A stretch of 12,122 nt of DNA from assembly GCA_016292545.1 (NCBI GenBank), contig JAEDIG010000072.1, positions 1-12,122 of the forward strand, given 5' to 3'. The stretch is from Bacteroidaceae bacterium (lineage in GTDB: Bacteria; Bacteroidota; Bacteroidia; Bacteroidales; Bacteroidaceae). A program made the translations under genes and the position numbers. Numbering within the stretch: the stretch's first letter is position 1; each line of letters begins with the position of its first letter. The notes beneath the pieces were generated by a model. The model did no database searches, was not told where the DNA came from, and worked only from the letters and a program-made list of their open reading frames with translations. Below are positions 1-6,765 of the stretch, piece after piece.

Positions 1-50
1 TACTATAGTTTCGAGATACAAATGAGGTACAGATGTTTATAATAATAACG

Positions 51-81
51 CAAAGATAGCAATATTATTGTGTACGGCAAA
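51..81 (-). promoter_or_regulatory. Bacteroidetes-type promoter for a gene beyond the left edge
   Basis: On the minus strand TTTG (78-81) is followed by 19 bases and then TATCTTTG (51-58), an exact match to the Bacteroidetes housekeeping pattern TTTG-N19..21-TAnnTTTG. The expected transcription start is near 44-47. No ATG occurs on this strand between there and base 1, so the gene it serves starts to the left of the window. The TTTG box lies inside the T-tract of the dnaK terminator, so termination and initiation share bases. Confidence 0.75.
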
Positions 82-124
82 AAACAAGGAAAGCGTGTAA
101 CTCACTGAGCTACACGCTTTCCTT
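79..124 (-). terminator. Intrinsic terminator of dnaK
   Basis: A perfect 14-bp inverted repeat (86-99 with 111-124, 11-base loop 100-110) is followed on the minus strand by G and six T (80-85). It begins about 30 bases after the dnaK stop codon, which is a textbook rho-independent terminator layout. Confidence 0.9.
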
Positions 125-154
125 ATGATAATGTATTCTTATTTCTCTATGTGC

Positions 155-2056
155 TTACTTCACCTCCTCGAAATCAGCATCCTGAATATTGTCCTTGTCG
201 GAAGGCTGACCGCCTGGCTGGGAACCACCCTGGAAGCCCTGAGGACCAGGCTGAGGACCTGCGGCCTGCTGGGCCTGATACATTTTCTGGGCGGCATTGT
301 TCAGTTCGGCAATGGCAGCATCGATGGCAGGAATATCCTGCGCCTTGTGGGCAGTCTTCAGTTTCTCGATGGCAGCCTCAACTTCACTCTTGACATCTGC
401 GGGCAACTTGTCGCCACTTTCCTTGAGCATGTTCTCGGTCTGGAAAATCATGCTGTCGGCCTGGTTGAGTTTGTCAATGCGCTCACGCTCCTTTTTGTCG
501 GCATCTGCATTGGCTTCAGCCTCGGCCTTCATGCGCTCAATCTCTTCCTTGCTCAGGCCCGAAGAGGCCTCTATGCGGATGGCCTGCTCCTTGCCCGTAG
601 CCTTGTCCTTGGCACTCACCTTGAGGATACCGTTGGCATCGATGTCGAAGCTTACCTCAATCTGGGGCACACCACGACGGGCAGGGGCAATGCCTTCCAG
701 GTTGAACTGGCCTACGCTCTTGTTCTGGCTGGCCATGGGACGCTCGCCCTGAAGCACATGGATAGTGACTGCAGTCTGGTTGTCGGCAGCCGTAGAGAAG
801 GTTTCGCTCTTGTGGCAGGGGATGGTGGTGTTGGCATCGATAAGTTTTGTCATTACGCCGCCCAGAGTCTCGATACCCATTGAAAGGGGAGTGACATCAA
901 GCAACACAATATCGCTCTTGTCGCCCATGAGCACGGCACCCTGGATGCTGGCACCAATGGCAACAACTTCATCGGGATTCACGCCCTTGCTGGGAGCCTT
1001 TCCGAAGAAATCCTCCACCAGCTTCTGCACGGCCGGGATACGGCTGGAACCACCTACGAGAATTACCTCGTCGATGTCGGCATTGCTCAAACCTGCATCA
1101 CGCATGGCGTTCTGGCAGGGAATCTTGCAGGCCTGGATGAGTCCGTCGGCCAGTTGCTCGAACTTGGCACGGGTGAGGGTCTTCACCAAGTGCTTGGGCA
1201 CACCGCCCACGGCTGTGATATAGGGCAGATTGATTTCTGTGGTGGTGGAACTGGAGAGTTCAATCTTGGCTTTCTCGGCAGCTTCCTTCAGTCGCTGCAA
1301 TGCCATGGGGTCCTGTGTGAGGTCAATGCCCTCCTCAGCCTTGAACTCGCTGGCCAGCCATTCGATGATAACGTGGTCAAAGTCGTCGCCGCCCAGATGG
1401 GTGTCACCGTTGGTAGAGAGCACCTCGAACACACCGCTTCCGAATTCCAAGATACTGATATCGAAGGTTCCACCGCCTAGGTCGAACACAGCGATTTTCA
1501 TATCCTTGTTTGCCTTGTCCACACCGTAGGCCAGGGCGGCTGCTGTGGGCTCATTCACGATTCGTTTCACATCAAGGCCTGCAATCTGGCCGGCCTCCTT
1601 GGTGGCCTGACGCTGAGAGTCGGAGAAATAAGCAGGCACAGTAATGACTGCCTCCGTCACTTCCTGACCCAGATAGTCCTCTGCAGTCTTCTTCATCTTC
1701 TGGAGAATCATCGCACTAATCTCCTGTGGAGTATACATGCGACCGTCGATGTCCACACGTGGGGTGTTATTGTCGCCACGAACTACATTGTAGGGCACAC
1801 GGGATATCTCCTTCTGCACCTGATCATAGGTCTCACCCATGAAGCGCTTGATGGAGAAGATGGTTTTCTTGGGGTTAGTGATAGCCTGACGCTTGGCGGG
1901 GTCTCCCACCTTGCGCTCACCACCGTCCACAAATGCCACTACGCTAGGGGTAGTGCGCTTTCCTTCACTATTTGCGATGACAACGGGTTCGTTGTTCTCG
2001 AATACGGATACGCAACTGTTTGTCGTACCCAGGTCAATACCAATAATCTTTCCCAT
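155..2056 (-). CDS. dnaK: Molecular chaperone DnaK (Hsp70)
   Basis: ATP-dependent cytoplasmic Hsp70 chaperone that binds exposed hydrophobic peptide segments and cycles with DnaJ and GrpE. The 633-residue protein is full length for the family. Visible landmarks are the Hsp70 signatures IDLGTTNS (7-14), FDLGGGTFDIS (191-201) and VILVGGSSRIPAVQ (331-344), the interdomain linker with DVTPLSMGIET (387-397), a substrate-binding beta domain (about 390-500), a charged helical lid (about 500-600), a Gly/Gln/Pro-rich tail, and a terminal DADFEEVK close to the EEVD-like end of bacterial DnaK. The start ATG directly precedes the first beta strand and follows an A-rich leader without a Shine-Dalgarno, as usual in Bacteroidetes. 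It is flanked by recA upstream on the same strand and its own terminator downstream. grpE and dnaJ are not adjacent, and I see no CIRCE element (TTAGCACTC-N9-GAGTGCTAA) upstream. I also see no TAnnTTTG box in the 85 bases upstream, so its promoter may be of another sigma class. Confidence 0.98.
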   Translation of the reverse strand: MGKIIGIDLGTTNSCVSVFENNEPVVIANSEGKRTTPSVVAFVDGGERKVGDPAKRQAITNPKKTIFSIKRFMGETYDQVQKEISRVPYNVVRGDNNTPRVDIDGRMYTPQEISAMILQKMKKTAEDYLGQEVTEAVITVPAYFSDSQRQATKEAGQIAGLDVKRIVNEPTAAALAYGVDKANKDMKIAVFDLGGGTFDISILEFGSGVFEVLSTNGDTHLGGDDFDHVIIEWLASEFKAEEGIDLTQDPMALQRLKEAAEKAKIELSSSTTTEINLPYITAVGGVPKHLVKTLTRAKFEQLADGLIQACKIPCQNAMRDAGLSNADIDEVILVGGSSRIPAVQKLVEDFFGKAPSKGVNPDEVVAIGASIQGAVLMGDKSDIVLLDVTPLSMGIETLGGVMTKLIDANTTIPCHKSETFSTAADNQTAVTIHVLQGERPMASQNKSVGQFNLEGIAPARRGVPQIEVSFDIDANGILKVSAKDKATGKEQAIRIEASSGLSKEEIERMKAEAEANADADKKERERIDKLNQADSMIFQTENMLKESGDKLPADVKSEVEAAIEKLKTAHKAQDIPAIDAAIAELNNAAQKMYQAQQAAGPQPGPQGFQGGSQPGGQPSDKDNIQDADFEEVK

Positions 2057-2140
2057 AATATTTTTCTTTTTTATTTATTATCTATATATTGTTAGTCCTA
2101 CGATCCGTCTTTCGATGACCGATACGCTTTTCTACAAACA

Positions 2141-2171
2141 AGTCCCGTGCCAAACATCACTGGCACGGGAC
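2141..2171 (-). terminator. Intrinsic terminator after recA
   Basis: A perfect 11-bp GC-rich inverted repeat (2142-2152 with 2161-2171, 8-base loop) is followed on the minus strand by TTGTTTGTAG, a moderately T-rich run. It lies about 55 bases downstream of the recA stop and upstream of dnaK, so it should end recA transcripts and isolate dnaK. The T-tract is imperfect, so read-through is possible. Confidence 0.75.
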
Positions 2172-2190
2172 AATTGGGGAAAGTTTTTAT

Positions 2191-2217
2191 CATAGTGGCG
2201 GATTTTCTGCCACTATG
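2191..2217 (-). other. Extra hairpin directly after the recA stop
   Basis: A perfect 9-bp inverted repeat (2191-2199 with 2209-2217, 9-base loop 2200-2208) begins 7 bases after the recA stop codon. On the minus strand it is followed by ATAAAAAC, not a T-run, so it is not a standard intrinsic terminator. It could be an mRNA 3'-end stabilising stem, or act together with the terminator 20 bases further on. Confidence 0.6.
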
Positions 2218-2224
2218 TCACATT

Positions 2225-3256
2225 CTAGAGTTCTGCGGCATCATTTTCTGCCATGACGGCACGCACTTTTGCAGCAATCTCATCACAAAGTTCAGGATTG
2301 TCGCGGAGCACCTGCTTTGCACTGTCGCGCCCCTGGGCCAGTTTGCTACCTGCATAGCTGAACCAAGAGCCGCTCTTCTGCACCACATCGAGCAAGACGG
2401 CCAAATCCAGAATTTCGCCTACCTTGCAGATACCCTCGCCAAAGAGTATTTCAAATTCAGCCTTGCGGAAGGGGGGCGCAACCTTGTTCTTCACAACCTT
2501 CACACGCACCTGGTTGCCCACCACATCATCGCCGTCCTTGATGGAGGTGATACGGCGAATGTCGAGACGCACACTGGAATAGAACTTCAGGGCATTTCCT
2601 CCTGTGGTTGTTTCCGGATTGCCGAACATGACACCTATCTTCTCGCGCAGCTGGTTGATGAAGATGCAGGTGGTATTGGTTTTGCTGATGGTAGACGTGA
2701 GCTTACGCAACGCCTGACTCATGAGGCGCGCCTGCAGCCCCACCTTGTTGTCACCCATATCCCCCTCTATTTCTGCCTTGGGAGTGAGGGCGGCCACAGA
2801 GTCCACCACCAGTATGTCGACGGCGGCACTGCGAATCAACTGGTCAGCAATTTCTAAAGCCTGCTCCCCGTTGTCAGGCTGACTGATGATGAGGTTTACC
2901 AAATCTACGCCTAGTTTGGACGCATAGAAGCGGTCGAAGGCATGCTCTGCGTCTATGAATGCCGCTATGCCACCTGCCTTCTGGGCTTCGGCGATAGCAT
3001 GGATAGCCAATGTGGTCTTACCAGAGGATTCAGGTCCATAGATCTCGATGATACGTCCGCGGGGATAGCCGCCCACCCCCAAGGCATAGTCGAGCGAAAG
3101 GGATCCTGTGGGGATAACATCCATCTTTTCCACATTCACCTCGCCCAGACGCATAATCGATCCCTTACCGAAGTCCTTTTCTATCTTTGCCATGGCAGCC
3201 TGTAAAGCCTTGAGCTTGCCATCCGTGAGATTGTTCTCTGCTGTTTCCTTTGCCAT
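2225..3256 (-). CDS. recA: Recombinase RecA
   Basis: DNA-dependent ATPase that forms filaments on single-stranded DNA, pairs and exchanges homologous strands and, in organisms with LexA, stimulates LexA self-cleavage. The 343-residue length is normal. Landmarks are the N-terminal helix (about 10-35), Walker A GPESSGKTT (74-82), Walker B LVVDS (139-143), loop L1 with EIEGDMGD (152-159), the NQLREK motif (201-206), loop L2 with FGNPETTTGG (211-220), and a C-terminal domain rich in acidic residues. The ATG start gives the expected N-terminus and follows an A/T-rich leader. The gap to the upstream polyamine gene is 61 bases, with neither a terminator nor a clear TAnnTTTG box, so co-transcription with that gene is likely. 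From memory, Bacteroides species often have a bcp-type thiol peroxidase gene next to recA; none is present here. Confidence 0.98.
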   Translation of the reverse strand: MAKETAENNLTDGKLKALQAAMAKIEKDFGKGSIMRLGEVNVEKMDVIPTGSLSLDYALGVGGYPRGRIIEIYGPESSGKTTLAIHAIAEAQKAGGIAAFIDAEHAFDRFYASKLGVDLVNLIISQPDNGEQALEIADQLIRSAAVDILVVDSVAALTPKAEIEGDMGDNKVGLQARLMSQALRKLTSTISKTNTTCIFINQLREKIGVMFGNPETTTGGNALKFYSSVRLDIRRITSIKDGDDVVGNQVRVKVVKNKVAPPFRKAEFEILFGEGICKVGEILDLAVLLDVVQKSGSWFSYAGSKLAQGRDSAKQVLRDNPELCDEIAAKVRAVMAENDAAEL

Positions 3257-3317
3257 TTATTCAAAAATTTAATGTTTCTATCAACTATTATATGTGCACA
3301 AGACATAGGAGGGAGGC

Positions 3318-4550
3318 CTAGAGCTCAAGATCCACGTCGTGAAGCTCATGCCAGGGCAGCCCCTGGCAAGCGAGCTGTTCCATGAAGGGATCCGGGTCGA
3401 ATTCTTCCACATTGTGTACGCCTGGCTTGCTCCATTTTCCGGTAAGGAACATCATCGCGCCAATCATGGCAGGTACACCTGTAGTATAGCTCACTCCCTG
3501 CATGCCCGTTTCTTCATAGGCGGCCTGATGGCTGCAGTTGTTGTATACATAATAGGTATGTTCCTCGCCGCTACTGAGTCCGCGGATACGGCAACCGATG
3601 CTGGTTTCTCCCTCATAGTTGCTACCCAGGTCCTGCGGATTGGGCAGAACAGCCTTCAGAAATTGCAGGGGGACAATCTTCACCACCTCATCGCCGCTTC
3701 CGTCGGCTTTGGGGGCCTTGTATTCCACCTCATCGATACGTGCCATTCCGATGTTCTGAATCACATCCAAATAGGTGAGATACTGCTGTCCGAACGTCAT
3801 CCAAAAGCGGGCTCTCTTGATGGTGGGGTAATTAATTACCAGGCTCTCGATTTCCTCATGGTGGAGCAAGTAGCTCTCACGCGGGCCGATATTGGGATAA
3901 TTGAGCGGCTGGTGGATTTCCATCGGCTCGGTTTCCTTGTATTCGCCGTTTTCATAGTAAAGACCCTTCTGGGTAATCTCGCGGATGTTGATTTCCGGAT
4001 TGAAATTAGTGGCAAAGGCCTTGTGATGGTTGCCTGCATTGCAATCCACGATGTCCAGATACTGGATTTCATCGAAATGGTGCTTGGCCGCATACGCCGT
4101 GAACACACTAGTCACACCCGGGTCGAACCCGCATCCCAGAATGGCGCAAAGGCCGGCCTTCTCGAAACGCTCCCGATAGGCCCATTGCCAGCTGTACTCG
4201 AAATGAGCCTCGTCCTTGGGCTCATAGTTGGCTGTGTCCAGATAGTTGCAGCCTGTCTGCAGGCAGGCCTCCATGATGGTCAGGTCCTGATAGGGCAAGG
4301 CCAGGTTCATCACTATGTCGGGTTTGTAGTCGCTCAGCAAAGCCACCAGCTGTTCCACACTATCTGCATCCACCGCAGCCGTGCGCACGTCCGTGCCATA
4401 CTTCTCCTTCAGCACCTTGGCCAAGGCCACACACTTGCTTTCCGTGCGGCTGGCAATCATCACCTCACTGAAAACGTCGCTGTTTTGAGCCACCTTATGT
4501 GCAGCTACTGTGGCCACACCACCGGCTCCGATTATCAATACTCTTCCCAT
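3318..4550 (-). CDS. Carboxynorspermidine/carboxyspermidine synthase (saccharopine dehydrogenase family)
   Basis: Cytoplasmic NAD(P)H-dependent dehydrogenase of the Lys1/saccharopine dehydrogenase-like family. In Bacteroidales this branch condenses aspartate semialdehyde with a diamine (putrescine in the spermidine route) to a carboxy-polyamine, which NspC-type decarboxylase converts to spermidine. The 410-residue protein begins at once with a Rossmann fold: GAGGVA (8-13) is the dinucleotide-binding loop and ASRT (33-36) ends the second strand, where the NADP phosphate usually sits. The catalytic domain has NYLDTANYEPK (102-112), GFDPGVTSVF (141-150), and a tyrosine- and histidine-rich region (about 170-260). 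The start is fixed by the Rossmann strand beginning at residue 3. It lies 47 bases after the DUF6621-like gene and 61 before recA with no terminator between them, so all three are probably one operon. The alternative, a true saccharopine dehydrogenase of lysine metabolism, is less likely in this group. I assign family with high and exact substrate with moderate confidence. Confidence 0.88.
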   Translation of the reverse strand: MGRVLIIGAGGVATVAAHKVAQNSDVFSEVMIASRTESKCVALAKVLKEKYGTDVRTAAVDADSVEQLVALLSDYKPDIVMNLALPYQDLTIMEACLQTGCNYLDTANYEPKDEAHFEYSWQWAYRERFEKAGLCAILGCGFDPGVTSVFTAYAAKHHFDEIQYLDIVDCNAGNHHKAFATNFNPEINIREITQKGLYYENGEYKETEPMEIHQPLNYPNIGPRESYLLHHEEIESLVINYPTIKRARFWMTFGQQYLTYLDVIQNIGMARIDEVEYKAPKADGSGDEVVKIVPLQFLKAVLPNPQDLGSNYEGETSIGCRIRGLSSGEEHTYYVYNNCSHQAAYEETGMQGVSYTTGVPAMIGAMMFLTGKWSKPGVHNVEEFDPDPFMEQLACQGLPWHELHDVDLEL

Positions 4551-4597
4551 TTGGCAGGTTTTGAATTAATGTTGTTATCTTTTTATGTTTTTTTCTT

Positions 4598-5182
4598 CTA
4601 GTCTATCTCATCGGGCATAACACCCATGGCGTGGAGAAGCGCGAAACCCATCTTCACATATTCCGTCCCGGCCACAGTCACCGGCTGCATGCTCACAACA
4701 GACACTCTTCCACCATTGGCGCCCAAAGCCTGTTCCAGGTCGCGGCCATAGCGTTCCGTATCGGGCACCAATGTGAGCAGATGCCCGGCATCGTCGGCCA
4801 GAAGCGTCTCCACACACTGCACATACAAGGGTCTGCACTCGAACGAGGGTTCTTCTGTCACTACGCTCATGCACACCTCGTCCAGAAGGGGATCGGCAAA
4901 GGCCATTCCATCCACCTCATCAGCAAGCCTGCCCGGACGGAAATGCTGCAGCATCTTATGCCCACTGGAGCAAACAAACACCACACGCATCCTCTCGTTC
5001 CGTTTGTCCGGCTGGTGCCATCCAGCATCCAGCGCACAGCATGCAATCCAGTCGGCCAGGTCCGCCACAGGCAATTCCCTGGAAAGCTGGCGCGACATGA
5101 AGTTCCTCAACCGTCCGGCCGTAGTGTCCAAAGCACAGACATCCACCAGCATTATGTTCTCTTTTATTTTCTTCTCTTCCAT
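4598..5182 (-). CDS. Bacteroidales protein, probably DUF6621 family
   Basis: Protein of 194 residues from the chosen start, with no signal peptide or membrane segment, so probably cytoplasmic. It resembles a Bacteroidales-restricted family that I recall as DUF6621; the function is unknown. Visible features are an early hydrophobic strand (ENIMLVDVCALD), the segment LADWIACCALDAGW with several cysteines, a strand MRVVFVC, and another strand followed by VTVAGTEYVKMGFALLHAMG near the C-terminus. The open frame extends upstream to 5254, but a perfect promoter lies inside that extension, so translation must begin at 5182 or at the inner ATG at 5152. At 5182 the leader would be only about 5 bases, matching the spacing seen at the DUF5715 gene; at 5152 an A-rich leader of about 35 bases would result. 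It is the first gene of the probable operon with the carboxyspermidine synthase and recA. The family name is moderately certain. Confidence 0.72.
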   Translation of the reverse strand: MEEKKIKENIMLVDVCALDTTAGRLRNFMSRQLSRELPVADLADWIACCALDAGWHQPDKRNERMRVVFVCSSGHKMLQHFRPGRLADEVDGMAFADPLLDEVCMSVVTEEPSFECRPLYVQCVETLLADDAGHLLTLVPDTERYGRDLEQALGANGGRVSVVSMQPVTVAGTEYVKMGFALLHAMGVMPDEID

Positions 5183-5192
5183 TTTTGAAATG

Positions 5193-5224
5193 CAAACGTA
5201 CAAAAAAAAGTCCAAAGTCGCAAA
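5193..5224 (-). promoter_or_regulatory. Promoter of the DUF6621-carboxyspermidine synthase-recA operon
   Basis: On the minus strand TTTG (5221-5224) is followed by exactly 20 bases and TACGTTTG (5193-5200), a full match to the Bacteroidetes promoter pattern. The expected start of transcription is about 5186-5189, only 4-7 bases before the ATG at 5182. The -33 box lies in the loop of the terminator that closes the upstream gene, and the spacer is made of one arm of that terminator. Confidence 0.8.
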
Positions 5225-5241
5225 AACTTTGAACTTTTTTT
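5203..5241 (-). terminator. Terminator of the Spy-like gene, overlapping the next promoter
   Basis: The arms 5203-5218 and 5226-5241 pair over 16 bp with one G·U wobble around a 7-base loop. An A-run precedes and a T-run follows on either strand, so it could work in both directions. Reading the minus strand it lies about 45 bases after the stop of the small periplasmic protein gene. It is AT-rich in the outer stem, so efficiency may be moderate. Confidence 0.7.
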
Positions 5242-5285
5242 CATTCTTGCCCACCCTTTTTGAAGGACAAGCCGCTCAATGTCGC

Positions 5286-5810
5286 TCAAAAGCCACCTTG
5301 GCGGGGCATATTAGGGCGATTTCCACCCCATCCTGGACGGCCGTTGGCACCAGCTCTGCCCCTGTTACCATTGCCCTGCCGGGAGAACACCTTGGCCATC
5401 TGCTGGGGCGTGAGGATTTTTGCAAATTCCGTGCGATATTGCTTCTGCACCTCCAGCCGCTTCTGCATCTGCACAATCATCTCCTCCTGCTGGGCAAAGA
5501 AGGCATCCACACGCTCGTTGGCCTCTGCATCGGTCAGTTCCTTCTTCTCCTCGTCGCCTGCGTCTTCCTTCTTCTGGCCAGAAGCAGTGGAAGGCTTGCG
5601 CATAAGGTCGTTCTGATACTGGCTGTACAGCGTCACGAAATTCGTCTTTGCATCATCTGCCAGCCCCAAATCCTTGGCCAGCTTCTCTGCCTGTTTCTTC
5701 ACCATCTCGGCGCGCATCTGAGCGCGGTCTGTTGCCGATTCGTTCTGGGCCATCGCCACTGTGCTCATACCCATCCATAAGGTTAAGAGCCAAACACATG
5801 TTTTCTTCAT
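5286..5810 (-). CDS. Small secreted periplasmic protein, Spy/CpxP (LTxxQ)-like
   Basis: A 174-residue exported protein. An N-terminal signal peptide (Lys-Lys at 2-3, hydrophobic core, cleavage likely after AMA at residue 21) sends it to the periplasm. The mature part is helical and highly charged, with a Lys/Glu-rich region (about 75-92), LTDAE (92-96), a Gln-rich helix, and LTPQQMAKVF (133-142), which fits the LTxxQ motif of Spy/CpxP-type periplasmic chaperones and stress proteins. The last 30 residues are a low-complexity Gly/Arg/Asn/Pro tail. Function is not proven; a role as chaperone or metal/envelope-stress sensor partner is only inferred from the motif. It lies 103 bases downstream of the DUF5715 gene on the same strand, with no clear promoter or terminator in that gap, and ends just before a terminator. 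Family assignment is moderate because LTxxQ motifs are short. Confidence 0.75.
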   Translation of the reverse strand: MKKTCVWLLTLWMGMSTVAMAQNESATDRAQMRAEMVKKQAEKLAKDLGLADDAKTNFVTLYSQYQNDLMRKPSTASGQKKEDAGDEEKKELTDAEANERVDAFFAQQEEMIVQMQKRLEVQKQYRTEFAKILTPQQMAKVFSRQGNGNRGRAGANGRPGWGGNRPNMPRQGGF

Positions 5811-5913
5811 TTTTCTTGTTCAGTTAAATGGTTCAATACTTTGGTTCCTATATTCCATTGGATGCACAAACAAGAAAAAGGTTTAAGGGACGTTCCACAA
5901 TTTAGCAAGCAAT

Positions 5914-6687
5914 TCATCTGACCGTGATATGGAAGCAACCCTGTTTGCGCTCGTGCTTCACATAACACCTGCCCTGTTCACGACAGTCACGCAGCACCTC
6001 GCTAAGCACCCACTTCAGCGTGTCATCGCTCACGGTCCGCCGCTCAGGTCCTGCCGGGTTTTGCACTGGCTTGTAGCGGTTGTAGGCGATGTCGAAGGTT
6101 GTGCCATAGCGATGACAACTCTGTTCGTTCGCGTTGAGATTGTGCTTCCGCAGGCGTACCACATCCTCCTCCGTGCGTAACACGCTCGACACAATGATGC
6201 GATGAAGAGGAATACCCTTCATGTCGAGGCTGTCCATAAACGTCCGCCCTATATGGCGGAGCAGCAGGCTGGCCCGCGGCACCAGATAAGGTATGCTCTG
6301 CGTCATGCGGGAATCCATGTCATAATAAGGGTTCATCCCCACATACACCAGTTCGTCCTTCCGGGTTTCGGCCTCCTGGCGGTTGCGAATCGGAGGCACA
6401 CCCCATTGCCGGGCAGCCACAATCTGAACTTCCTGCAAATCGGGGAAGCATTTCTCATACGAATACACACCCATGATTCGGTTATACACTCGCTGGCTGG
6501 CCACGAGGGCAGCCGTGTCGGCCTGCACACTATCGCGTGCAGGCTCCACTTCTTCCTCCAAGCAATGCTCTACGACATTGCCCCGAGCCTGGCCCGTCAC
6601 ACTCGGGCAGGCCCATCTTACCACACCTAACAGGGCTACAGAGGCCCCAAAAGTGCTCAAAAATATCTTTTTCTTCAGTCTTCTCAT
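5914..6687 (-). CDS. DUF5715 family exported protein with M15-type zinc peptidase motif
   Basis: Protein of 257 residues from ATG 6687. The frame is open up to 6960, but that extension runs through the divergent promoter region and into phoH, and it would place the basic signal-like stretch MRRLKKKIFL in the middle of the protein; 6687 is therefore chosen. An N-terminal signal or anchor (about 1-30) points to the periplasm; Cys27 has no proper lipobox. The body matches what I recall of Bacteroidales DUF5715 proteins. Within it SSVLRTEEDV (167-176) resembles the S-x-x-R block, and SCHRYGTTFD (190-199) fits the SxHxxGxxxD metal motif of M15 peptidases, with CFHITVR at the end (H253) as the likely third ligand. 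His192, Asp199 and His253 would bind zinc. M15 enzymes are mostly D-Ala-D-Ala or L-Ala-D-Glu peptidases acting on peptidoglycan, so a cell-wall role is inferred. A Glu three residues before the last His, found in some M15 groups, is absent. Confidence 0.85.
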   Translation of the reverse strand: MRRLKKKIFLSTFGASVALLGVVRWACPSVTGQARGNVVEHCLEEEVEPARDSVQADTAALVASQRVYNRIMGVYSYEKCFPDLQEVQIVAARQWGVPPIRNRQEAETRKDELVYVGMNPYYDMDSRMTQSIPYLVPRASLLLRHIGRTFMDSLDMKGIPLHRIIVSSVLRTEEDVVRLRKHNLNANEQSCHRYGTTFDIAYNRYKPVQNPAGPERRTVSDDTLKWVLSEVLRDCREQGRCYVKHERKQGCFHITVR

Positions 6688-6698
6688 AAATCGGGCAA

Positions 6699-6729
6699 CA
6701 AAGTTAAGCAAAAAAGTAGCAAATTCAAA
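6699..6729 (-). promoter_or_regulatory. Promoter of the DUF5715 gene
   Basis: On the minus strand TTTG (6726-6729) is followed by 19 bases and TAACTTTG (6699-6706), a full match to the Bacteroidetes pattern. The predicted transcription start is about 6692-6695, only a few bases before the ATG at 6687. This supports the shorter start over the upstream frame extension. Confidence 0.8.
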
Positions 6730-6739
6730 ATAGATTGAG

Positions 6740-6747
6740 TAATTTTG
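6740..6747 (+). promoter_or_regulatory. -7 box of the phoH operon promoter
   Basis: TAATTTTG at 6740-6747 matches TAnnTTTG exactly and lies 19 bases before the phoH ATG. At the expected -33 position (about 6715-6720) there is no good TTTG, so the upstream half is weak. The box sits next to the divergent DUF5715 promoter; the two promoters occupy one region of under 80 bases and could interfere with each other. Confidence 0.55.
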
Positions 6748-6765
6748 CACTAAATTAAGCAAGGA

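Noticed and set aside
86..124. A tRNA D-arm-like string (GTAGCTCAGTGAGTTA on the minus strand).
   Set aside because: It is the loop and inner stem of the dnaK terminator; no anticodon arm, T arm or acceptor stem is present.
125..883. A 252-codon open frame on the plus strand antisense to the dnaK 3' end.
   Set aside because: It lies entirely opposite conserved DnaK coding sequence, crosses the dnaK terminator and shows no domain; it is a shadow frame.
3293..3300. The palindrome TGTGCACA upstream of recA, considered as an SOS-type operator.
   Set aside because: It is only 8 bp, does not match a known LexA box, and occurs often by chance.
3339..4601. A 420-codon open frame on the plus strand antisense to the carboxyspermidine synthase gene.
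   Set aside because: The minus-strand protein has clear family motifs throughout. The antisense frame gives a His/Leu/Val-rich translation with no recognisable domain, as expected from codon bias of the real gene.
5183..5254. A 24-residue N-terminal extension of the DUF6621-like protein.
   Set aside because: It contains the terminator hairpin and the operon promoter, so the transcript would start after it.
5810..5879. An 11-bp inverted repeat (TTTTTCTTGTT at 5810-5820 and its complement at 5869-5879).
   Set aside because: It is AT-rich and 48 bases apart, with no associated feature; likely chance in an AT-rich gap.
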